Assembly (NCBI RefSeq): GCF_003932845.1
Contig: NZ_RQZH01000002.1
Span: forward strand, 166,986-230,985
Direction: 5' to 3'
Source of the DNA: Prevotella sp. OH937_COT-195
GTDB taxonomy: Bacteria; Bacteroidota; Bacteroidia; Bacteroidales; Bacteroidaceae
Length of the DNA stretch: 64,000 bases
Shown piece by piece: positions 1 through 6,749 of this stretch (its first letter is position 1; each line of letters opens with the position of its first letter). The position numbers and the translations under genes were made by a program. The notes under the pieces are model-generated. The model made no database searches. It was given only the letters and a program-made list of their open reading frames with translations, and was not told where the DNA came from.

Positions 1-1624
1 ACAGAGTCGGATGTGCTGCAGGATTCAAGTTCAGTTTACCTGTAGACAGATAGCCTTGCCCCGGTTGAGCACCATCTCTCATACGGAAATCAAGAGCCAC
101 GCCGTCACCATCTGTTGCATCTTCAGAAATATAAAGACCGGATACTACTCCGTCACTATACCATACATAATGGAACTTTCTATCTTTCAGACCTTCAAAT
201 AAAGGAAGTTCGTATGGTTTGCCTACAAGGATATCGCTACTTACAAAACTCTTATTGGTACCTGCCGCATTCTTTGTCTGCACTCCGAAGAACTTGAAAC
301 CTTGATCTCCTTCATCAAGAGTTGCATCAGCATGCTCGTAAGAATCTTTATTCTTTACGGTTGCAAGAAGTTCATCCAAATCAAGATATTGGTATCCCCA
401 CAATTCCTTAATAACTAATGTGTAAACGTCGTATTCTATTTCGGCAGGGTTAACATATCCACCCTGAACACCGGAATTTACGAGATCCCACTTGAAACCA
501 ATTTTGTTTGACATGTCGGTAGCAGTCATTTCATTGGGAAGTTTAGGAATATCGGAACCTACATATACTTCTACAAAATCACTCTTTACACCGGGCTCCC
601 CTTCCTTGTCGTAAGGAATAGCATAATATTTATGTGTGGCATGGGTCATACCATCTTTGTCATCAAAGTTGAGCTCCTGTCCTTTGGTTACGGGACTGAA
701 AGTTTTCACCTTTACATTATCACGGAAAACTTCAATCTTAGAAATGTTATCGCCAAGGTCATCACCCTTTACATTTTTCGTTGGAGCTATAACCTTTACG
801 CCAGCCTCAAGTTTACCTTCTGCCGCGGGTGTAACTTCTATTGTCGGAGCTGCCGGAGATTCTTCTGTAATTGTACCAACCGTGATATTTATGTTCTTTG
901 CATAAAGATAGAATTTATCGGGGTCTGTCACGGCATGAATACCGAAATAGTAATAACCCTCCTCTTGAACAACTATTCCTTCTTTACCATAAGCAGTATA
1001 CTTATTATTTTCGATTGTCTTTTTCGTAACTATCTCTGTTCCTCCATTTAGAGCATTGGCAGTAGGAGTGTCATCTGCCTTTACCATTTTTATTTCAAAA
1101 GACTCAGGGAATGACGCTAATCCTGCTGCAAGTTCAACGCTAAAATTATAACTCTTTCCTGCCACAAGTTTTATTCCTGGAGTTATCAACCAATCGTCTC
1201 CTTGATTTGTAGAATGGTATTTGTAAGCTGCACATTTTTGACTTACATAGTATTCCCATGTCTTTGAGTCATTATTAGCATCAATTACCGTAAGTTCACC
1301 GAATTTTTCTTCAGTAGAGATGTCATTTATATATGGCAACTCATCCACTTTTGCAGCCTTTTTAAAATTGTTACGTACCGCGGAAGTGCCGATATTATCA
1401 TTCCATATTTTTTCAAGTTCTGTTTTATCAGCCCTTCCACTTTCAATCGCTTTTATGAGAATATTCTCCTTCGACATGTTTCCGAAGTTCAGTCTCTCCG
1501 TAGATTTAATTGTGTTTCTCCCCTTTAGGATAGCCTTTTCGGCAACTAAATCCTGAGCACAAACCGGAAATGACAGCAGCCCCGCCGCCGCGATTACCAT
1601 TAAAGATGTAAGTTTTTTACTCAT
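1..1624 (-). CDS. Secreted multidomain protein with choice-of-anchor-J-like domain, partial (3' end outside window)
   Basis: I translated this frame by hand from the ATG at 1624; it stays open to the left edge, giving at least 540 residues. The N-terminus is a signal peptide (MSKKLTSLMVIAAAGLLSF, cleavage probably after CAQ), so the product is exported. Around residues 140-240 the sequence has the DDWLITPGIKL signature of choice-of-anchor-J / concanavalin-like domains of Bacteroidetes surface proteins. A fibronectin-III-like stretch follows, and a second anchor-J-like segment (DGVALDFRMRDG) starts near the window edge. Such proteins often end in a type IX secretion sorting domain, but the C-terminus is not visible. 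A -7 box lies at 1784-1791, giving a 5' UTR of about 150 nt. Ligand and role are unknown; an adhesin or glycan-binding role is inference. Confidence 0.85.
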   Translation of the reverse strand, partial: MSKKLTSLMVIAAAGLLSFPVCAQDLVAEKAILKGRNTIKSTERLNFGNMSKENILIKAIESGRADKTELEKIWNDNIGTSAVRNNFKKAAKVDELPYINDISTEEKFGELTVIDANNDSKTWEYYVSQKCAAYKYHSTNQGDDWLITPGIKLVAGKSYNFSVELAAGLASFPESFEIKMVKADDTPTANALNGGTEIVTKKTIENNKYTAYGKEGIVVQEEGYYYFGIHAVTDPDKFYLYAKNINITVGTITEESPAAPTIEVTPAAEGKLEAGVKVIAPTKNVKGDDLGDNISKIEVFRDNVKVKTFSPVTKGQELNFDDKDGMTHATHKYYAIPYDKEGEPGVKSDFVEVYVGSDIPKLPNEMTATDMSNKIGFKWDLVNSGVQGGYVNPAEIEYDVYTLVIKELWGYQYLDLDELLATVKNKDSYEHADATLDEGDQGFKFFGVQTKNAAGTNKSFVSSDILVGKPYELPLFEGLKDRKFHYVWYSDGVVSGLYISEDATDGDGVALDFRMRDGAQPGQGYLSTGKLNLNPAAHPTL

Positions 1625-1783
1625 AACTGTTTTTTTTTAGTGAAACAAAAATATTAACTAATTATTTAGGTTGTGAAAAACTTTCAGAATGTTTTCAATG
1701 TTAATCTCAAAATGTACAATTTCTATTACGTTACAATGTGTGTGCGTTGTTCACGAGTTGTCAGGAAGACCTCTCAATGATGG

Positions 1784-1791
1784 CAAATTTA
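1784..1791 (-). promoter_or_regulatory. -7 box for the exported anchor-J protein
   Basis: Reads TAAATTTG on the minus strand, a match to the Bacteroidetes TAnnTTTG box, about 160 bp upstream of the ATG at 1624. The 1625-1890 stretch is AT-rich and otherwise featureless. Confidence 0.5.
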
Positions 1792-1892
1792 TAAAAAAAT
1801 ACAATATGTTCCAAATTTTTTGATAATTATTTTTGCATTTTATATGAAAAATTATTAAATAAAGCAGATTTCATAAATTATTGCCTTAAAAA

Positions 1893-2024
1893 TTAAGTTT
1901 GTTTTGTCGGGTAATGTTTTTCGTATTCAGGTCTATTTTCGTTCCAAAACATTGGTTCGTTCATTAATACGGCTCGGCATATTCCTCCGCTCACTACCAT
2001 TTTGTAGTCGAGAGCCGCTTGTCA
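1893..2024 (-). ncRNA. Candidate short transcript / leader with tiny ORFs
   Basis: A TAACTTTG box at 2031-2038 (minus) predicts a start near 2024. Inside are two short overlapping ORFs in different frames: 35 codons at 1893-2000 (starts MVVSGGICRA, ends HYPTKQT) and 15 codons at 1933-1980 (MPSRINERTNVLERK). The second is preceded by GGAGG with only 3 nt of spacing. The 35-codon frame has protein-like composition. The transcript could be a free small RNA, an mRNA for a tiny protein, or a long leader of the gene starting at 1624. No clear terminator is visible. It is not recognised as a named family. Confidence 0.35.
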
Positions 2025-2030
2025 ACCGAA

Positions 2031-2038
2031 CAAAGTTA
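2031..2038 (-). promoter_or_regulatory. -7 box of the candidate short transcript
   Basis: TAACTTTG on the minus strand, in the gap between trmO (ending at 2088) and the exported protein. It is a full consensus match with no known gene start directly downstream. Confidence 0.5.
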
Positions 2039-2087
2039 ACTTAGATAAGGCAACTAAAGTACAAAAGGATTTAAAAAAGACATTTTT

Positions 2088-2744
2088 TCAGAATGCGAAC
2101 AACTTGCCTTCACTCACTTTAAAATGTATTTCCATTCCGTAAAACGGCATTCCATAGACACGTTCCGGATCGTTTTGTACACGTGGACGCGGATCCTGTT
2201 CCAGCACTCTCACAAGTACACGTTGTTCTTCGTCAGTAAGTTTTGACTGTAGTTGTTCGCTGAGAACGACGAACAACTTCTCCCATTCCGTATTATCAAC
2301 AAAACCGGAACGGGCATCTTCTTTGCAGTCGCAGTACTTTATATACGGTTTAATATCAAGAATCGGGGTTTCGTCCATTAAGTCGGCTCCTTTTACAGTG
2401 ATTACAGGACCCCGTTTTTCATCAATTTCCACCTTATTTATACATACGCACGAGAGACCTATGGGATTGGGACGAAACGGGGAACGGGTGGCAAACACTC
2501 CAAGACGGCAATTTCCTCCAAGGCGCGGAGGACGCACGGTAAGATTTTCGCGATGCTTTTGATTGGCAGAAAAAAGCCATATTATCCACAAGTGACTGAA
2601 ATCTTCAAGTCCGCGCAAAGCATCAATATTACGGTATTTCGGCTCAAAAACGATTTCTCCGTCCAACTCTTCCACCAATCCGCTTTGCCGCGGTATGCCA
2701 AACTTGCTGCTGAATGGCGAATGGAAATATGCAATGGGTTTCAT
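2088..2744 (-). CDS. trmO: tRNA (N6-threonylcarbamoyladenosine37-N6)-methyltransferase TrmO
   Basis: A 218-residue TsaA/TrmO-family protein. Family members methylate t6A37 of threonine tRNAs with S-adenosylmethionine, using a single-sheet beta-barrel fold. The N-terminus MKPIAYFHSPF, the segment GIPRQSGLVEE, the core TRSPFRPNPIGLS (SAM-site region in the family) and the C-terminal VYGMPFYGMEIHF all fit. The frame extends 18 codons further upstream, but the ATG at 2744 matches the family N-terminus, and a TATTTTTG box at 2812-2819 places the transcript start close by. It is a single gene with its own promoter. Length is close to E. coli YaeB. Orthology is convincing; activity is inferred from the family. 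Confidence 0.92.
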   Translation of the reverse strand: MKPIAYFHSPFSSKFGIPRQSGLVEELDGEIVFEPKYRNIDALRGLEDFSHLWIIWLFSANQKHRENLTVRPPRLGGNCRLGVFATRSPFRPNPIGLSCVCINKVEIDEKRGPVITVKGADLMDETPILDIKPYIKYCDCKEDARSGFVDNTEWEKLFVVLSEQLQSKLTDEEQRVLVRVLEQDPRPRVQNDPERVYGMPFYGMEIHFKVSEGKLFAF

Positions 2745-2811
2745 AAAAACAATATAACTTAAAAAAACAGAAAATGATGTTTTACAAATAACTGACATCT
2801 ATTGTCAATTG

Positions 2812-2819
2812 CAAAAATA
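2812..2819 (-). promoter_or_regulatory. -7 box of trmO
   Basis: TATTTTTG on the minus strand, 68 bp upstream of the chosen trmO ATG; it fits TAnnTTTG. Confidence 0.45.
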
Positions 2820-2882
2820 AACAAATAAGTTCAGATTAAAGTATGTTTGGCAAGGAAAATTGTTTTTTTTGAAATTAATCGC

Positions 2883-2890
2883 TAACTTTG
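2883..2890 (+). promoter_or_regulatory. -7 box of rmuC
   Basis: TAACTTTG ending 20 bp before the ATG at 2911. Because the box lies inside the longest reading frame, it argues against the upstream ATG at 2860. Confidence 0.6.
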
Positions 2891-2910
2891 CAAATGTTAA
2901 AAAACTAACC

Positions 2911-4200
2911 ATGATTATGGAGATATTATTTGTTTTACTTGGACTCGCGATTGGTATTGTCATCGGTATTCTGTACGGACGTGGAAAAACCGGAGCACTA
3001 ACGGCAGAAACAGAGATGTTGAGGCAGCAAATGGAACAGATGCGACAGCATTACGAAGAACGACACAACGAAGCAATGAACGAACAGCAGGCACGTTTCA
3101 ATGAAGTCATAGAAAAGGTGAAAGCCGAAATGCAAACTGCCACAAGCGACATGTTGAAACAGCGACAGCAGGAATTTGCAGAGCAGAGTAACAACAGCAT
3201 TGTACAGATTGTTGACCCTCTGCGAAAAACAATTTCCGACATGCGGCAGGCACTGAATGACAACACCTTGCGACAGACATCAATGACAAGCGAAATGCGT
3301 GCCAATATAGAAAACATGATGAGACAGAGCGAAGCCGCACAACGCAGCACAGAAGAACTTACCCGTGCTTTCCGCCACGAGACAAAAGTACAAGGAGACT
3401 GGGGCGAAACGGTGCTCGACGAAATTCTCGAGTCGCAAGGTCTGCACTGCGGAATACACTACGAGACGCAAACAACAATACGCGATGCTCGCGGAAACAT
3501 TGTACGCCCGGAAGAAGGCAGCAACCTGCGTCCCGACATCATAATGCACCTTGACAAAAACCGTGAACTGATAATCGACTCAAAGGTGTCGCTGTCAAGT
3601 TTCATCGATTTTGTAAATGCCGAATCCCCCGAAGAGAAACAACGGCACCTGAAAGCACATGTAGAAAGCATAAATCGTCATGTGAAGGAACTTTCAGACA
3701 AGGATTACTCTTCGTACATACAGCCTCCAAAAATAAAGATGGACTATGTGATAATGTTCATGCCGCATACCGGAGCACTGTGGACCGCACTGAACGCTCA
3801 ACCCGATTTGTGGCGTAAAGCAATGGAACGCAATGTATTCATCGCCGACGAGCAGACATTATTTGCCGCAATGCGCATAATAAACATGACATGGACTCAG
3901 ATAGTGCAGGCAGAGAACCACGAAAAAGTGTTCCGACTGGCAGAAGAGATGCTCGACAGGGTGGGAAAGTTTCTCAAGAGTTACGAAGAGATGGGTAAGC
4001 ATATAACCCGCCTGCAAAAGACATACGAGGATGGAGAAAAGAAACTCGCACCGGGAGGGCAGAGCATTGTTACCACATCAATGAAACTAATAAAACTCGG
4101 AGCGAGACAAAATCCAAAGAATTTAGTGACAGATGCCGAGAGTTCGAGTATTGAAGACATTTTGCCGGAAGCAACTGCAGAAGCGGATTACGAACATTAA
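2911..4200 (+). CDS. rmuC: DNA recombination protein RmuC
   Basis: A 430-residue RmuC-family protein. RmuC limits inversion at short inverted repeats and is a predicted membrane-anchored nuclease-like protein. There is one hydrophobic helix at residues 4-21, then a long Gln/Glu-rich coiled coil to about residue 125. The conserved RmuC domain follows, with the segments QGDWGETVLDEILE, RPDIIMHLDKNRELIIDSKVSL (PD-(D/E)XK-like D...D-K arrangement) and VIMFMPHTGALWTAL. The start at 2911 was chosen because the -7 box at 2883-2890 lies within the longer frame. It is a single gene between trmO (divergent) and tRNA-His. Biochemical activity is not proven for most members. Confidence 0.9.
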   Translation: MIMEILFVLLGLAIGIVIGILYGRGKTGALTAETEMLRQQMEQMRQHYEERHNEAMNEQQARFNEVIEKVKAEMQTATSDMLKQRQQEFAEQSNNSIVQIVDPLRKTISDMRQALNDNTLRQTSMTSEMRANIENMMRQSEAAQRSTEELTRAFRHETKVQGDWGETVLDEILESQGLHCGIHYETQTTIRDARGNIVRPEEGSNLRPDIIMHLDKNRELIIDSKVSLSSFIDFVNAESPEEKQRHLKAHVESINRHVKELSDKDYSSYIQPPKIKMDYVIMFMPHTGALWTALNAQPDLWRKAMERNVFIADEQTLFAAMRIINMTWTQIVQAENHEKVFRLAEEMLDRVGKFLKSYEEMGKHITRLQKTYEDGEKKLAPGGQSIVTTSMKLIKLGARQNPKNLVTDAESSSIEDILPEATAEADYEH

Positions 4201-4269
4201 ATTCAAAGAAAATATCATGTTTGAACATAAAAAACAAACATTATATTTGGATATATAAAATAATTCCAT

Positions 4270-4277
4270 TACCTTTG
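4270..4277 (+). promoter_or_regulatory. -7 box of tRNA-His
   Basis: TACCTTTG, 32 bp before the tRNA 5' end. Confidence 0.55.
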
Positions 4278-4309
4278 CACTCGCTTTAATACAGCAATTG
4301 TTTTTACAT

Positions 4310-4384
4310 GGTGCCCGTAGTTCAGTTGGTTAGAGCGTCAGATTGTGGTTCTGAATGTCATGGGTTCGAATCCCATCGGGCACC
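4310..4384 (+). tRNA. tRNA-His (anticodon GTG)
   Basis: A full cloverleaf can be read. The acceptor GTGCCCG pairs with CGGGCAC, the D arm contains AGTTGGTTAGA, the anticodon loop is TTGTGGT, and the T arm is ATGGG-TTCGAAT-CCCAT. The extra G at -1 (position 4310) faces C73, the hallmark of histidine tRNA. CCA is not encoded. A hairpin terminator follows at 4398-4440. Confidence 0.97.
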
Positions 4385-4397
4385 CTCCCAAGACACA

Positions 4398-4440
4398 AGC
4401 GGAAATCCCGATAAATAAAGGATTCCCGCTATTTCTTTTA
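4398..4440 (+). terminator. Intrinsic terminator after tRNA-His
   Basis: Arms AGCGGAAATCC and GGATTCCCGCT pair with one mismatch across an 11-nt loop and are followed by ATTTCTTTTA. Confidence 0.6.
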
Positions 4441-4527
4441 TCATTCTCCCAATACGTGTTGGGTTTACAATTAGCGTTCAAAATCCAAAAGTATACATAA
4501 TTTGTTTTAGCAGAGTTTTAGCACAGT

Positions 4528-4824
4528 TTATGGCTCAGTAGGAAATTTCATATTCCGCTCCTGCTCGGTAACGATACAGCCACTCATCTTAATATTCTTT
4601 CGGATAATCCCGATAAGGCTGCTGAGAAGTGCTACGGTAGCCGAATTTCCGACATTCTCGTCACTCGTTTCCCTCTCGGTAATATCGTGTAGTGACGGAA
4701 GTCTATCCACAGACAGGAATGCCTCTCGGAAAAGTGTCTGCCATTCCATTACTCCGCTGACCGATATGCCGGTGCCTCCGTCTGCGTTCTGCTACCAATA
4801 GATTGTTATGCTTGACTCGTTCAT
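4528..4824 (-). pseudogene. Small ORF interrupted by an in-frame amber codon, element remnant
   Basis: Reading from the ATG at 4824, the frame runs MNESSITIYW, hits TAG at 4792-4794, and continues without another stop to 4528. The total is about 98 codons; the downstream open part from 4749 is 73 residues (MEWQTLFREAF... to ...MKFPTEP). I do not recognise the family. Its position just past a tRNA, the weak coding context and the unrelated neighbour suggest debris of an integrated element (inference). A genuine shorter gene starting at 4749 is the alternative. No integrase or matching tRNA 3' repeat was found by eye. Confidence 0.35.
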
Positions 4825-4899
4825 AAATATTTCTCTTTTTTAGGAGATAACTTTGAAATCACTCGGTATTAGGTATGTCAAATTGTCAGCAATAAGAAA

Positions 4900-4917
4900 T
4901 TGGCACGAAAGTTGTCT
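4900..4917 (+). promoter_or_regulatory. Possible sigma-54 promoter
   Basis: TTGGCACGAAAGTTGTCT resembles the -24/-12 consensus TGGCAC-N5-TTGCW. The -24 half is complete and spacing is correct, but the -12 half has TTGT for TTGC. It points at the small gene starting at 5047, with a leader of about 120 nt. Confidence 0.3.
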
Positions 4918-5046
4918 TTTGTAAAAGAAAATAGTCTCCGTATCGCATACAGAGGCAGGGCTCGACTCATCAGTTATATGAGACACCAAGGGTTACTGGT
5001 TAGGCGTTTCTCACTATGTTGAACTTAAATAAGGAAAGGAGGAATT

Positions 5047-5229
5047 ATGAATGAACTCAAAGTTGGAGATATTGTTATTCTAAACTCAGAAGAAGATATC
5101 AAACTAACAGTGACAGCCTTGCTGATTAATGGTCGTTTGGAAGCTACATATTGGAATATACCAAAAGGCGAATTCCAAACAGTTGTCGGTGGTATAAACG
5201 CTTTCAAAAAAGTCAGCGGCGAATCGTAA
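5047..5229 (+). CDS. Small YodC/DUF2158-like protein
   Basis: A 60-residue protein. The start MNELKVGDIVILNSEE followed by a beta-rich body with YWNIPKGEFQ resembles the YodC/DUF2158 family of small beta-barrel proteins (KVGD-V-LKSGG...MTV). The family has no established function. The ribosome binding site is AAGGAAAGGAGG, 4 nt before the ATG; a strong Shine-Dalgarno sequence is unusual here, since most genes in the window have none. A possible sigma-54 site lies at 4900-4917. The opposite-strand frame over the same DNA has no start signals. Family assignment is moderate. Confidence 0.65.
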   Translation: MNELKVGDIVILNSEEDIKLTVTALLINGRLEATYWNIPKGEFQTVVGGINAFKKVSGES

Positions 5230-5325
5230 TTTCGGAATAAAAAATTGGAATACAAAGAATATAATGTTATTTTCCTAATCTCTTCGTGGTTACCTCTTCC
5301 GATACTCTCTTTTTCTTTACAAATA

Positions 5326-5375
5326 ATGCTTTCATATCAGTTCGTTTTCTTTAGTTATAACTGGTATGAAAGCAT
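5326..5375. repeat. Inverted repeat between the YodC-like gene and ssrA
   Basis: Arms of 17 nt (5326-5342 and 5359-5375) pair with one mismatch around a 16-nt loop. There is no long T run on either side. It may end transcription of the small gene or mark an old element boundary; nothing else is visible in 5230-5464. Confidence 0.4.
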
Positions 5376-5464
5376 ACTATTTATGTGCCATTCTGTTTGG
5401 GGTATTGTCGTATAAACTCACCATAAATTACATCCGGCTTTTTCCTACTGGGCCGTACATAAAG

Positions 5465-5862
5465 TGGAGCTGGCGGGAGTCGAACCCGCGTCCAAACAGG
5501 GGAACCATACGCTTTCTACACGCTTATTTCGGTCTTCGGTTTTCGAGCAGTGGCAAGACCCGAACCACCAACCACTGCCTTATCCCCTAAATTTCATCAA
5601 GCCACCGGGGCGCGACAAGACTATTCCCGATTTTGCTGCACCGCTTAATCAAAGAGCCTCGGGACGACGGCTTTCGAGCGATGTCTCGTTCCACTACCTT
5701 GTAGCGGAATAAAGCCGGTAAACTACTGTCCTTCGTTTAGGCAGCGAGAGCATAATTGTTGTTGCCAGATAAATTTGACGACCGTTGTGTTTTGGGAGCC
5801 ACCGGACAACGCTCCGCGTGCTTACGTACCACTCCGGCCTGCTGTCAAATCCAGTCAACCCC
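5465..5862 (-). ncRNA. ssrA: Transfer-messenger RNA (tmRNA)
   Basis: About 398 nt on the minus strand. The 5' end GGGGTTGACTGGATTTGACA and the 3' end CGGGTTCGACTCCCGCC then AGCTCCA pair as a tRNA-like acceptor, and the T arm is canonical. The tag frame, read on the minus strand at 5737-5766, encodes GNNNYALAA and a TAA stop, close to the GETNYALAA / GENNYALAA tags of other Bacteroidales. CCA is not encoded. It rescues stalled ribosomes together with SmpB. A TAACTTTG promoter box lies at 5887-5894. Forward-strand reading frames over this region are artefacts. Confidence 0.96.
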
Positions 5863-5886
5863 GGTTTTATGAGTACATACAGAATG

Positions 5887-5894
5887 CAAAGTTA
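5887..5894 (-). promoter_or_regulatory. -7 box of ssrA
   Basis: TAACTTTG on the minus strand, 25 bp upstream of the tmRNA 5' end. Confidence 0.55.
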
Positions 5895-5987
5895 GCAAAT
5901 TATATTCATTCCCCCAAATTTTATGGTAAAAAAGTGTATGATATGTCGTTTTATAACCTGTTGCGTAAAATAAAAAAAAAATATGTG

Positions 5988-5995
5988 TAACTTTG
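5988..5995 (+). promoter_or_regulatory. -7 box of the exopolysaccharide cluster
   Basis: TAACTTTG, 57 bp upstream of the first gene of the polysaccharide cluster. Genes from 6052 to 15162 have gaps of at most about 65 bp and no obvious internal terminator, so this is the likely main promoter. Confidence 0.55.
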
Positions 5996-6051
5996 CAACA
6001 TATTAATGAAAAAAGTGTTATTCAATATATAAAAACAGGTCGGAGAACTAA

Positions 6052-6687
6052 ATGGAGCAGAAAGATACCGGTTTGCGAGACAGCCATGATGCCATGAACA
6101 AAACCCAGAGAGCCGTAAAAAGGCTTTTCGACATCACGGGAGCTGCCTTGGCATTAATGTTGCTCTGGCCTGTCATGTTGGTGTTTGCCATACTGCTCAG
6201 GTTGCAAAACAACGGTCCCGTCATCTTTTGTCAGGAACGTATCGGTAAAGGCGGGCGACCGTTCACAATATATAAGTTTCGCACCATGAGCAAAGACTTC
6301 GAGAAAAACGGTCCGCAACTGATACCATGTGCGGAAGGAATGGCTTCTACAGAACTTGAGTGTTTCCTGCGCTCGCACCATCTTGACGAACTTCCGCAAC
6401 TGTGGAACGTACTGCGCGGAGACATGTCGATAGTAGGACCACGACCCGAAAGGAAATTTTTCATCGACAAAATAATGGAGCACGACAGCCGGTACGCGCT
6501 CATTTACGAGATGCGTCCGGGGCTTACATCAGAGGCAACGCTGTACAACGGATATACGGATACCATCGAAAAAATGTTGAAACGTCTCGAAATGGACATT
6601 CATTACTTGGAGACACGCTCGCTTCTTGGCGACTTGAAAATAATTACAGACACGGTTTTGAGAATTGTTGACGGAAAAAAGATTTGA
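6052..6687 (+). CDS. Undecaprenyl-phosphate sugar phosphotransferase (initiating enzyme, WcaJ/PglC superfamily)
   Basis: A 211-residue monotopic phosphoglycosyl transferase. The family moves a sugar-1-phosphate from a nucleotide sugar onto undecaprenyl phosphate at the inner membrane to start a repeat unit. There is one re-entrant hydrophobic helix at about residues 28-48, then the hallmark series [45 protein letters not shown] and EMRPGLTSEA. It has no N-terminal four-helix extension, so it is the short type. It is the first gene of the exopolysaccharide cluster and overlaps the longer possible frame of the exporter gene that follows. A second enzyme of this class lies at 19558. The sugar substrate cannot be told from sequence. 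Confidence 0.92.
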   Translation: MEQKDTGLRDSHDAMNKTQRAVKRLFDITGAALALMLLWPVMLVFAILLRLQNNGPVIFCQERIGKGGRPFTIYKFRTMSKDFEKNGPQLIPCAEGMASTELECFLRSHHLDELPQLWNVLRGDMSIVGPRPERKFFIDKIMEHDSRYALIYEMRPGLTSEATLYNGYTDTIEKMLKRLEMDIHYLETRSLLGDLKIITDTVLRIVDGKKI

Positions 6688-6749
6688 CGGACGTGGGAAA
6701 CCATAATGTAAAAAGAATACGTAAGACCGTTGTCCACATACATAAGAAT

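Noticed and set aside
5025..5255. 76-codon minus-strand frame opposite the YodC-like gene
   Set aside because: The plus-strand gene has a perfect ribosome binding site and a family-like N-terminus; the minus frame has neither.
5464..5712. Forward-strand ORFs over the tmRNA
   Set aside because: They read the complement of ssrA (tRNA-like ends and tag frame are clear on the minus strand).
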